NCBI GenBank assembly: GCA_002914845.1
Contig: JXTC01000642.1
Coordinates: 75,800-139,799, forward strand
Reading direction: 5' to 3'
DNA length: 64,000 nucleotides
Source: Trema orientale
Lineage: Eukaryota > Streptophyta > Magnoliopsida > Rosales > Cannabaceae
Each line of letters starts with the position of its first letter. Within the stretch, counting starts at the first letter, position 1. Shown in pieces: positions 49,868 through 61,641 of this stretch. The notes beneath the pieces were generated by a model that saw only the letters and a program-made list of their open reading frames with translations, searched no databases and was not told where the DNA came from. The translations under genes and the position numbers were made by a program.

Positions 49868-52448
49868 GGAGAGATATCCTGGTATAATGTAGGAGAATTA
49901 AATAAAAAAAGGGTGAGAGATATAGATGTGGTTCGTGTTTTTGTTTGGTATTTGCACTTTGAGAGAGAGAGAGAGAGAGAGGCAGAGGCTTTTGGGAGCA
50001 ATGATGGCATATAGAAGAGGAGTCATGATTACAAAATGGCCATCAAGAAAATGAGGAATATGCAGTAGAAGAAGATGAAGAATTTTGCCCCTCTAATTTT
50101 CTTTCTTTCTTGGGCCTTTTTGATTGCTTTGAGAGTCTTTTTGGGGGTTGGCTTTGGATTGGAGGTTTTAGTCTAGTATTATTGGGGCACATCGAAAACG
50201 ACTGTATACATAATACACTCAAGTTGGGAATCACTTTTTTGAATTTTAGGAACTTCCTCATTCAGTCTCAAGAGGACATTATGGGGGGGTCCTCCTGTAA
50301 CAAAACAACTATAAAGAGGCCTTAAAGATTGAAATATGACTATATGTATATATGAATGGTTGTAATACACATCATTGGAATTGAAAGGTTGAGTAAATTA
50401 ACTAGATGAAATCATTACAGTATCAACTCTTACCAAGTATGAATAACTTTCAAACTAGGCCGGCTGGCTTATATTAATTTGCTCCTCCAAGGGTCCATAT
50501 ACAACAAGATTTTAAAAATTGTCAATGATATAGTTACACTGTAGTTTCCATGTAATTTCATGAAGACCATATCCAAGTCATGACACGTAGGGACGTAGGT
50601 GATAGATGAAAATAAAAATAAAAAGGTACATGAATTAGGTCTTTATTCGAAAGAAAATGAAGCACATGCATGCTTTTACTACGAATATTGCACCGACTTG
50701 CATTTATGGGACTCTCTTTCTTTCTTTGTATGTTTCTCTCGTTAGAAGAGTTTTAATCTTTGTCAGTTCTATTTATTGATCATGAAACTATAGATTCCAT
50801 TAGCATGCGTATAATTTTATTTTTCTTTGAATCAGCAGGTAAATATTATTATTCTAGCAATACGTGTTAAAACCAATGGAAAGATATAATACAAAGATGT
50901 TCATGATAATTATACATATTAATATATGAATCTTCACATTACATAACTGAGATGTTGGATTAATCTTATACAAATGAATTAATATTAGAACAATAGTCGT
51001 TAAGTCAGTGGAATCAGACTTTATTTTCTATGGATACATGTATAATATGAAAAGGTTGAAATTTCTTAAGGTTGTGCCTTTTCTGGTCTAGTTGAAATTA
51101 CGCCATATAGTTCGCTTGAGAAAACAGATGGCCATGTATGTATATATGTGGTCAAAAAGGTCGTATTTGTCTTTTTATTTTTTATTTATTTTTTAAATAT
51201 TCGTATAAAAGCATATGTTGTTCTTCTCCCTATGAATAAAGTATTCATTAGACTTTAGAATTTTTGTCTGAAATTTGTGTTTGAAAAGTAGAACCGGAAC
51301 TTTTTCTCCGTTCTGTTCCTCTTTTCTCTTCTATCTACATGATAAAATGTGTACACAAATTCACTTATTCATCCGAGTTCAAACATCCAAATCCAGATTA
51401 ACTTGTCCAATTAAGCTTAATCATTAATGCTTATGCACTAGTTTGAAAAATATTACCAAAGCAAGAATATTTTATCAATAATGTTGCTCAAATCAGAAAA
51501 TTTTGCTGTATTCTACTTCTAGATGACACAATAACACCAAGCCTTGTGTTTGACTTTGTAATTGACTAATTAGATTATATATGAGTAGTTTTCTTTATAT
51601 CATCATGGTTTATCTTTTTTCTGAAGGCATCACTCCAATTCCAACTCTAGACTGAACAGTCATCACATGGGTTATCACGTGAAAGACACGTGCTGGAACA
51701 TTTACAAATTGTCATGGGCCACTAAATTACAAGCCAAAGGGATATGTATGAGTACGGTATTATTGGAAATGGGATGAATGAAGAGAGGGAATAGTCAATG
51801 TTGTTAGGTCCTCCTTTTTGTCCCTTTTCTTCGTGTAATTGAGTACCAAAGCCATGCTCATTTATTTGGAAAATGAACTCCATTTTGGCTTCTTCTTCTT
51901 CTTCTCCATCATGATCATCAGCACCATGTTCGATTCTCCTCTCACATCCAGTGGACGGTAATATCATCATAACAATGAGGGTAGTTGTTGTAATTTGTCT
52001 AAACTTCTGCGGAGCCACTTCACATGGTCCCTCAACTAGCTGGCCAAGTACTCTTAATAATGCTATAGCCTGAAACATATTGCGGACCAAGATAAATATA
52101 GTAGCTACCATTTTAGGTCAAGAGCTAATAAATGAAGAAGAAGGGGAAATTAGGACTTGTGGACAGTCAATATTGGACTGTAAATATTCTTGATTATGTC
52201 TGGATATTTTCATGTACATACTAGAGTTTCATCACTATGCTACTAATTCATGTACTTCATTATTACCCTATATAAAAGAAAGAAACCAAGCCCACAAATT
52301 TTTTTTTGAAACCATATATCATATATATTTATATAAAATATGGGTTAATTGAAGACTTGAATTAACTAGATGCAGCAATAATGTTCTTTAAGTTATTTAA
52401 ACCACACAAAAAGCACGGCTGAAGGGTCTTGTAAGATTGGTGTAGTTT
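49868..52448. other. ZPR promoter and spacer
   Basis: The proximal part probably regulates ZPR. No gene is supported. A minus-strand frame at 51722-52111 (129 aa, with an acidic DDHDGEEEEE stretch) is the only one with somewhat gene-like composition, but I recognise no family, so it is not called. Confidence 0.35.
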
Positions 52449-52512
52449 GAGTTGAAGTTGTACAAAAACAAATATTTGTACCTTTCTCATCAAATTTTCG
52501 TAAGAAAAACTA
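52449..52512. repeat. Direct repeat flanking the hAT pseudogene, left
   Basis: The words acaaatatttgtacctttct and catcaaattttcgtaagaaa recur with a few changes at 54199-54266, on the other side of the transposase remnant and in the same orientation. Confidence 0.55.
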
Positions 52513-52672
52513 GTTCTAACCACAAAACTAGAAGTATGGTTATCAATACATATCTGCGGAGGTTAATTTATGTTAGATGTTTTAGTGTTGGTATCTTAGG
52601 AAAACACCAGAATCTGTAATTTGAGACAACGAAAGATTTACTAGAATGATCAATCATCCATGTTTTAAGAAA

Positions 52673-54200
52673 CAATGATGGATCCAAGATTTTAATCCAG
52701 TTGGAGCATAATGAGCACAAATTTTTAAGAATTCCAATCATCTAAGAAGAGGTAATTTTAAACATTTGTAATAAAAAATATTAAATATAGATCAATAGAT
52801 TAAAATTGTCCCCTACGACTTTTCATATTTTGAAAATATTCTATGATAACCTCATTCTCAATTTTATCAAAAATATATTTTTCAATATATACAACTAAAC
52901 TATTATTGATCAACTAATCTCTTATTCGATTGCATAATCGACTCTTGATAACATTCATACTAGAAAATACTCTTTTCAACAGTAGCAGTAACAACTTGAA
53001 GGATTAATCCTAATGTCAAAAGCAAATAATCTACTGGGTATACTTTTTAAATTTTTTTTTTTTGCCTCAACTATCTTTTGTGCGAGATCTCTAATGCCTT
53101 GTAGCTTTATAAACTCCTCACTAGAACTCATGTCAATGACATAAGTTTCAAGTTGATCGCCAAATAATACGAGGTCTATTGGAGAAAAGTCTTTCGGATA
53201 ATATTCAGCCAAATGAATTAATTTTTTCTTGTTAAAAGAGAATGAATCATTTGGAGATAAGCATGCTATGCAAAGAAGTAATTCCTTATTCGCCTCAGTA
53301 AAACGATCACTTAACTCTTGACATTACATAACTATGATAGTATAAAGTAATTCAACACAAAAGTGATGCGAATTGGTAACTTCTTAAGCTTTACATTTTG
53401 ATTTGTCTCGAGGTTTATACATATTATCCATATTGGGAACATCAATATTATTTTTTCCATAGAAAGAAGAAACTTGATCAAAGAATGAATCCCATTCATT
53501 ATCACTCATCATTTGTAGTCATTGCTTGCATATTTTTACCAAATTCGTAGTATTTATAATATCTTGATCCTTTCTTTGTACTGCCATTGATAATTCATTT
53601 GTGATACTTAATATGTTTCTTATCAAATGGAGACCAAATGCAAAATCAAATGATTGCATAAGTTTCAATGAATTATTTGCTTCACATTTTTTCTCAGAAG
53701 TCAATCCATCATCAATAATTATTTCAGGGGCATCAATTTAAGATGATAATATAGTAACTACTCTAATTAAAGAACCATACTGTGAGACCCAACATGTATC
53801 TGCATGGTGTTTTAGAGTCATATATATGTTGATTTAGGCCTCTTCCACTTAAAACTTCACCATTATGTAGAGTTTCTGCAATTTTGGTGGCTTGATTCTC
53901 TTGAAGAATTTCACTCTATTTACATTCTCTAACAAAGTTTGCTACACTTACAACTGACTAGAAGAGTTATGCAGTTTGAATATGCTTTTTAGCTGTAGCT
54001 ACAAGAGCAAGTTGAAGTTGTTGAATGAAACAATGAATATAAAAGTTTACTACTCTAATTAAGACCATTGAACTTGACTTGTATATTACAAGCTCCTTCA
54101 TATTCTTGTCCTCGTAATCTAGCAATACTTAAACTATTTCTAGCAAACAATATAATAATTGTAGCTTTAAGTGCGATAGATGTGGTACTATTAACTTAAG
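52673..54200 (-). pseudogene. Decayed hAT-type transposase gene (TTF zinc finger/ZMYM1-like)
   Basis: The minus strand carries, in order from high to low coordinates, pieces of the plant zinc-finger MYM-like hAT transposase: ARLRGQEYEGACN (near 54100), QQLQLALVATAKKHIQTA (near 54010), SQYGSLIRVVTILSS (near 53755), SFDFAFGLHLIRNILSITNE with VQRKDQDIINTTNLVKICKQ (53700-53519), SPIDLVLFGDQLETYVIDM (53212-53100) and the C-terminal dimerisation remnant VVTATVEKSIFS (near 52970). The pieces fall in several frames broken by stops, so it is not functional. A possible terminal repeat, caatgatggatcc, lies at 52673. The opposite end was not found. Confidence 0.8.
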
Positions 54201-54266
54201 TTGTCTTAAGTTACAAAACTAAATATTTGCACCTTTTCACCAAATTTTCATAAAAAAAAACAAGCC
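54199..54266. repeat. Direct repeat flanking the hAT pseudogene, right
   Basis: Counterpart of 52449-52512 (ctaaatatttgcacctttt and caccaaattttcataaaaa). Too long to be a target duplication. Confidence 0.55.
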
Positions 54267-54387
54267 CAAACAAAAAACCAAAAAGAAGGGAACTAAGAAA
54301 AAAAAAGAAAAAAAGGAAGGAAGAAGGAATAAATCAACCAAAAAACAAAGAACAATCAACCCAAAAAAGTAAAAATTCTCAAGTATT

Positions 54388-55797
54388 TATGTTGGTTTGA
54401 TGTGCTTTTGCTGTGTTTTTATAGTTCTTATGAATAAATGAGAATCAAGATAAACTGATGTCAAATATGGGTATTTCAATCATTTTAGATGAAAGTTGAG
54501 TCCGATACGAACGCTACGCAAAGAAAATCAGGCAAAACGGAGCTAAAACGAAGAAAGGTGCCCACTGGAAGAAAAGCTATCACGCTGAGTTCTATAGCCG
54601 AGAGCGCCGCAACACTATAATAGTAGCGCCGCGGCGCTACCTGAAAAATAGACTTCCAGAGGCTAGAGCACTGCGGTGCTACCCAGCGTCCTGAGCGCAT
54701 TTTTAGCGAGTTTTTATAGCTAATTTGGACCATTGATACCATCTGATCAAATGGTTGATATTCCACCTAGCCTAAGTCACCTTAGAGCCTCTTAAATATA
54801 TCCTTAAGCGTCTATTTCAAGTGTAGAAAGTTGGAGAGAAAATACAACAAAGAGAGCTAAAAAATCCTAGAGAGAAAAAAGCTTGGAGCAAAAATCTTAG
54901 AGAGGATGCTTGAGAGAGTGGCTTGAAGAGATTGAAGCTTGAAGTTCTACCTCCATAAAAGAGTTTTTATCATCCTCTTTCTCACCCTAGTCTCATTTAA
55001 ATTTTGTATTATGCTTAATTATTGAATATGTTTGGATATATAAAATTCTTGTAAAGATTAGTATTGGATTCTCCTATCTTAAATTAATTGTTATATGCTT
55101 TGGGTATGATGTAACTTAAACTTTGATTCTATGTCTTGATTTCCAATATGTCCTTTGATATCGTTCTTGAATTTATTTATGTTATTCCATGCTTAATGCT
55201 TCTCAACTAATTAACTACTACTTGGATGATTTGGTTTCTAGAATATGGCACGTGAGAAAAGAAATTTTAGAAACGACCATAGGATAGTATAACCTAGGAC
55301 TTGTAGAGTTTGAGAGAACCTATGTTTCCTTTAAAGCCATTATCAAAGAACCATTAAACATTACGAATTCTTAATTTCTAGGTTCGGAATAGAGATATTG
55401 GAATCGGGATTTAGGAATGATTTTGCTCAGTACTCGAGAGAGGGAGTAGAAATACCTTCGGGTTTTTAGCTTATAAACTAGGAATAATTGATTAGAATGC
55501 AATTGGTGATCAAAAGATATAGTTGATAGTTAGGTGAATTCAATCCCCTAGTACATTTATGCATAGAAGTCTCCATATTTTATTTTTGTATCTATATTTA
55601 TATTTGTATTTATTTAAATATAAACTCATTTAGTTTGGTTGCCTAGATAAAGTTAGATCACGATAATTCTGATAATTAACAATAATTTAATACCTAATTT
55701 CTCGTGGGATCGACAACTCTATACTTATCACTTTATTACTTATTTACGACCTGTGCACTTGCGGTTATTTTATGTATATGCATTATAGTGTAACATG
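54388..55797 (+). mobile_element. 1.4-kb LTR-like repeat, copy 1 (Ty3-type fossil)
   Basis: It starts tctcaagtatttatgttggt and ends near gcggttattttatgtatatg. Over its full length it is colinear with 59090-60450. Features include a GC-rich self-complementary stretch (agcgccgcggcgctac), a segment of short gagag/agctt words and a final part (gggatcgacaactctatact ... gtgcacttgcgg) that I associate with the LTR/leader of Ty3 retroelements. No polyprotein is attached, so a solo LTR or truncated copy. Old: by eye it differs from copy 2 by roughly one base in six to eight. Confidence 0.6.
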
Positions 55798-56459
55798 TAG
55801 CTAGCTAGTTTCTTTTAATATGTATATGCATACACACATTAATAGATCTCAGATTTTCATATGTAATGGTAAATGATGAAAGATCTATTTTTATTTGTGT
55901 TACTAAATAATTAATTAATTACTGGATGTATTGATAATTAATTAACTATGTTGTAACACGTATGGAGAGTGTTACAACAATGAGTGCTTATGTTACAACA
56001 AAATAAGAAAATAAATAGAGAACACAAGACAAGTTTAATGTCGTTAAGCTATTTCCTATTAACTTATTCCACAGGGCCATACCCAGAAAATTAAATATTA
56101 TTAGTAGAGTATAATATTCCAACCTCTTTGCACGTCATCTAAAGTCATCTCTCTTTACTAAATATATTATTCTAGTATTTTATTTACAACTAGAACAACT
56201 TCATTTCACAACTACATGCATGATCAGTTGGTTTTTCGTACAAACATTAGCTATATAGCCTTCTCGTTGGACCAAGCATCTCTTAAGCTAAGTTTCTACT
56301 CTATTCTCTTGCCTATGTTCTTAATATTGTATATATATATGTGTGCATAAACATGCAGATGATCATCATGAACATAAGTGCATATCTTTAGTTTGACCAC
56401 TAAATCTTTTTATATTATGTTTTTATATAATTAAGCTCGAAATTTGTATGATCAAGTTC
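55798..56459. other. Spacer between the LTR-like repeat and the LINE
   Basis: No gene seen. AT-rich. Confidence 0.3.
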
Positions 56460-58312
56460 TTGGTCAGCATAGTCTTTTCCGCTTTTCGGTGAGAGTAATC
56501 TTCTCTTTGGGCGATCTAGACTAGAGTTTCAATAGTTAACTCTATTGGTTGAAAAAGAGATATTGCTAGGGTTTCTGGTGGTTCTCTTAGAAATTTCTCG
56601 GGATTTATCTACAATTTTGGGTGGTGATTATGGGGATTTTCATTTTTTCTTAGTATTGATTCGTGATTTCAAGGAGTAGATTTAGGGTTCCTAATCCTTG
56701 AGTCTGTTCTCTTGTGCTTTTTTTTTTTTAAGATTCTTGGTGTTTTGGTTCCTTTGGAAGTAATTTGCTTTGAAGGTTCAGCTATGGAGGACATCATAAA
56801 TCTGTACGGGATCTATCTTTGGAAGAAAGAAACTCTATATGTATTAAGGGCAATGCTAGAAGGATTGGTGAACAGAGACTAACATTGTGCTTAGTAGGTA
56901 AGATCTTCTCTTCTAAGTAAGTGAATCAGGAAAGTTTTATTAACGCGATTAAGTTAATTTGGAAAACCATGGAAGAAGTGATTGTGAAAAATATGGGAGG
57001 TAATATTTTTGTTTTCCATTTCAAAAGCGAGGCTGATACATCTCGGGTACTTTTGGGAGGTCCGTCGAATTTTAATAAGAGCTTAATAGTTTTAATTAAA
57101 CCAAAAAGGATGATCCAACCTTCAAAAATGGAGTTCAGCCTTGCCTCATTCTGGATTTTGTTTCAAGAGCTTCCTTTGATGTGGATGAATCATTAATCAG
57201 AGAAAATTTCGGGCAAGATGGTTGGTGTGGTAGAAGAAGTTGATTTTGGGAATTCTGGTAAGTGCTGGGAAAAGTTTATGAGGATTCGTGTTGAAATTGA
57301 TGTAACGAAACCTTTGAGAGGGGTTATTTGAGTAGAATCGGAGGATGGTAGAGAGGACTTATAGATACAGATTAAATATGAATTCTTGCCAAATATCTAC
57401 TATTATTGTGGGAGGTTGGACCATGTTGTTTGAGAATGTGAAGAGTTTAGGGATCGAAGGTGAAAAGAGTAAATTGAAATATGGCCCCTAGCTCCGAGCT
57501 GAAAAAATAGAACCTAGATCTAGAACATAAAGGAAAAACATGGAGAATGATCCTTTTGGGAAGTAAGAAGATCTTAGATGTTGATATAGATTTAATTGAT
57601 CCTAAAACAATAAGAGGAGTTGAGTTAGAAACTAGCAGCACTGGCGAAAGGCACGATTGCAAAGTTCTTTATAATGTTTGGTTGGAAAATAAGGATTTCT
57701 CCAAGGCTTTTGAGGGTTGATGGAGATATGCTTCAGCTATGGGTTGGGGGGGCTACAAATTCATTATGAGATTGAAAAATATTAAAAGGCAAATAAAAAA
57801 TAGAGTTTAGAGGTGTTTGGGAATATGCAATTGAAAGAAGCATTCTTGTTAAGAAGAATTAAATCTCTAGATGAGAAAGAAGGTTCTGTAAAATGGACTG
57901 ATACACTTAGAGAAGAAAGAGAGGCCTTAAAACATGAACTTTATGAGGTTGTATTTTTGTAGGAGAAAGCAGTGTTATTCAAATCGAAAGTCCAGTGGGC
58001 TAGACAAGGGGGATGTACACTCAAAGATATTTCATAGCATATTAAGGGCACAAAGGTCTAGGAACTTTTTATCAAAACTAGAATCGGAAGATGGCTCAAT
58101 CAGAGAAAACGAAGAAAAGATCGTGCATGAGGTGACACAATATTTTGAGAAATTATACACAACAAAATAGAAGCAATTTCATGGTTTTGAAGGAGTTCAA
58201 TAGCAACTATCTTCTAGTTTATTGGGTGATTAGTTGGAGAGACCATTTCAAGAGGAGGAGATTAAAGGAGCTATTTTCAATAGCGAAGGCAATAAAGCTC
58301 CTAGTCAGGATT
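56460..58312 (+). mobile_element. Truncated L1-type LINE
   Basis: The first part encodes the DUF4283-like ORF1 protein: RLTLCLVGKIFSS, FVFHFKSEADTSRVLLGGP, MEFSLASFWILFQELPL, then VEEVDFGNSGKCWEKFMRI and a zinc knuckle YYCGRLDHVV.ECEEF (near 57400-57440). The second part, from about 57660, comes from ORF2 between endonuclease and reverse transcriptase: SLDEKEGSVKWTDTLREERE, GDVHSKIFHSILRAQRSRNF and KIVHEVTQYFEKLY. It ends at a remnant of the KAPGPDG motif (NKAPSQD) where an LTR-like sequence begins. The endonuclease is missing and several frames are broken, so it is dead. The sense strand is plus. Confidence 0.8.
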
Positions 58313-59089
58313 TGTCACGACCCAAACCCCAGGCTAGTGGCAGAAGGAGAATTTCATACGTAGAAATTTAATAGTTGTTTTAGAAAAATTTATAAACTTA
58401 AATTTAAAAAAAAATAACGAGTAGTTTTAAAACGATATTTTGGGAAAAAGTTCATAAAATAATTCAAAATATAAATTTTCACATATGTGTGATCACCATT
58501 AGACATAGATTGATAACATAATTCGTAAAATATTTTCAGTGCATCATTATCATTCTCACAACTTAGACATAGTATTTATATAGACCAAATCTAAAGTATA
58601 AGCTATAGAGTAATTCTACAATATTCAAATGATTAAATATAGGAGTCTTCCAAGTAGTGACAAATTACTAAAATTAGTAACAAGCTCTCTTCAGCTCATT
58701 TTGCTCTTGAGTTTCTCATATCATAGGACACTAACTGAGAGGAAGGAAGTGGGGTGAGCTAACGCCCAATAGAGAATCAATTTTAAGTTTTTAACAATAG
58801 AATATTTATTTCTAAATTCCTATATAGTTAGTAACTTATTTCAACAGTTTATAAAATCTATTTATAAATAATTGTTCAAAGGTTTACCAAACACCAATCC
58901 TTTACAAAATACATTCCCATATTCCAAAGGTTCACAAATTCCAAATCTCTGTCAATTATATTTCCAAAATTTCAAAGCTTCACAAATTTCAAACATTTAC
59001 CAAATATATTTCCAAAACAAGTAAATTGATGAGTGATTAATTCACTTACAAATCAAGTATCATTCAGCCCAAATAGTTATAAGATCTCA
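58313..59089 (+). mobile_element. Ty3-type LTR fossil beginning TGTCACGACCC, left part
   Basis: It starts TGTCACGACCCAAACCCCAG at the broken end of the LINE. The text up to ttcagcccaaatagttataa appears to continue after the inserted 1.4-kb repeat, at about 60460. No polyprotein. Old and broken. Confidence 0.5.
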
Positions 59090-60450
59090 AGTATTTTTGT
59101 TGGTTTGATGTGTTTTTATTTTATTTTTGTAGTTCTTGTGAATAAATGAGAATCAAAATAAACTAGTATCAAATATTGGTATTTCAACCCTTGTGAATAA
59201 AAGTTAAGTCGGATATGAACACAACGCAATGAAAATCAGGCCAAATGAAGCTAAAACGACGAAATAGCACTCCCAAGAAGAAAAGCTATCGTGCTGAGTT
59301 TTAGAACCAAGAGCGCCGCAACATTGCCTAGAAATTAGATTTCCCGAGCCTAGAATGCGGCGACGCTTATCAAGGAGCACCACGGCGCTACCCAGCAGCC
59401 TCAAGTGCATTTTTAGCGAGTTTTTAGGGCCAACTTGGACCCTTGATGCTATCTGATCGAATGGTTGATATTCCACCCGGCCTAAGTCATCTTGGAGCTC
59501 CTTAAATACATCATTAAGCCTCCATTTCAAGGATAGAGAGTTAGAGAGAAAACATAACAAAAAGAGCTCAAAAAATCCGAGAGAAGAAAGAGCTTGAAGC
59601 AAAAATTTTAGAGAGGATGCTTGAGAGAGTGGCTTGAAGAGATTGAAAGCTTGAAGTTCTACCTCTACAAAAGAGTTTTTTTCATCTTCTTTCTCACCAT
59701 AATCTCATTTGAATTTTTGCATTGTGCTTGATTATTGAACATGTTTAGATATATAAAATTCTTGTTGAGATTAATATTAGATTCTCCTATGTTGAATTAA
59801 ATGTTATATGCTTGGGGCATGTTGTAGCTTATACTTTGATTTTATATCTTGACTATGCTTAATGCGTCTCAACTAATCAGCTACTAGTTGGCTGATTTAG
59901 TTTCTAGAATTTGGCACTTGATAAAGGGAATTTTAGAAAACCAGAGGATAGTATAACCTAGGACCTGTAGAGTTTGAGTGAACCTATAATTCCATTGAAG
60001 CCGTGATCAAAGAACTATTGAACATAATGAATTCGTAATTTCTAGGTTCAGAATAGAGATATTAGAACCGGGATTTAGGAATGATTTCACTCGGTACTCG
60101 AGAGAGAGAGAGTAAAAATATCTTCGAGTTCTTACCTTATAAACTAGGAATAATTGATTAGAATGTAATTGGTGATCAAAAGATATAATTGATGGTTAGG
60201 TAAATTCAATCCCCTAGTACATTTGTACATAGAAGTCTCCCTATTTTATATTTATATTTATATTTATATTTGTTTTTATTTAATTATAAATTCATTTAGT
60301 TTGGTTGCCTAGATAAAGTTAGGTTATGATAATTCTGGTATTTAGTGATAATTTAATACTTAATTATTCGTGGAATCGACAACTCTATACTTATCATTTT
60401 ATTACTTATTTACGACTTGTGCACTTGCGGTTATTTTACATATATGCATT
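59090..60450 (+). mobile_element. 1.4-kb LTR-like repeat, copy 2 (Ty3-type fossil), nested
   Basis: It starts tctcaagtatttttgttggt and ends near gcggttattttacatatatg. It is colinear and in the same orientation as 54388-55797, including the paired GC-rich words gagcgccgcaacatt and cacggcgctaccc. It sits inside the TGTCACGACCC-type LTR fossil. No coding region. Confidence 0.6.
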
Positions 60451-61641
60451 TAGCGTAACATATATATCCATACTTCCAAATATATAACAATGTGATATAA
60501 TCATAATGATATATCTGAGATATTCAAATAGAACTTCTGTAAGTCTAAGCACCCTATTTGGGTACTGTAAGTCTGAGCACGCTCCTTAGGTACCATAAGT
60601 CCACAGCCCTGTATATGTTATGAATACATGCAACGCTATATGAATGATATTGATAAGACTATGTACCACTTGTTATAATATCTTAAAACAACCATGCGGT
60701 AAGTTTTATTCCAAAACATCACATTCATCCAAAATAATTGCCAAAATTAAATAAAGAATATTTAATCATGAAATTTTAACAATAGGTAAAATCATCCAAA
60801 TGTATGCAATTTTTCACAAAACGTTGGTAATTACCTCACCGTGATAGCTATGCCAAGCTATCAACACATGTAAAATTCTCCTTTACTCACTTTGACGGTT
60901 GACTTTTCCAACAAAGCCTCAAATGATAAAATAAACTTCACCACTATGATCATAATATCCAAATTAGCTAGGTTAGGTATATAATTTGACTAATTTGTGT
61001 TCGGGTCGAAACCGGCCCCTAGTATACAAAACAAGAATATATTCGAGCTTCTTGTCTTAAAATTCATGTCACATCAAAACATACCAATGTTATATATCAA
61101 AAACTCATTTCTCAACCTCACTAAACCCATATTTGAAGTAAAAACTTCGTTACGAGGTCTCGAGCCCTAATTGGGCTTTAATCTTGAAAGATACAGAAAA
61201 TATCACTCCTCTAAAAATATTTACACAAATACCAACTTTTCTGATTATTTATAAATATAATACTTTTATAGAAATATTTTGGAAAATACCACATTTTCGA
61301 ACTTGGTCCGAGGCCCTTTTTCAGTATTATCAAGTTTTCGGCCTAATACTGTGTCAAATTACAAAACACCATTTTTGGGCCCGAATTAGAAAAATACCAA
61401 CTTTTTTAATTCAAAAATTCCCTCGATCCAAATTTCAATTCCAAACAACTTAAACATTTAGTTTTATGATTCAATAAGCTATATTTGCTCATATAACTTT
61501 CACCGCCAAAATAAATACTCCACAGAAATAATTATAAAAATACCACAATTATAACTTTAAAAGTAATGGGATTCTCACCAAAGTCGATTCGGGCTGAATC
61601 GATGGTAACCACCACTTGGAGTCGATCGACGAGGTCAAGTT
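60451..61641 (+). mobile_element. Ty3-type LTR fossil, right part
   Basis: Continues the LTR begun at 58313: ctgtaagtctaagcacccta and ctgtaagtctgagcacgctc form an internal repeat, followed by acctcaccgtgatagctatg. It probably ends before the next TGTCACACC at about 61642. An open frame at 61184-61453 is part of it. Confidence 0.45.
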
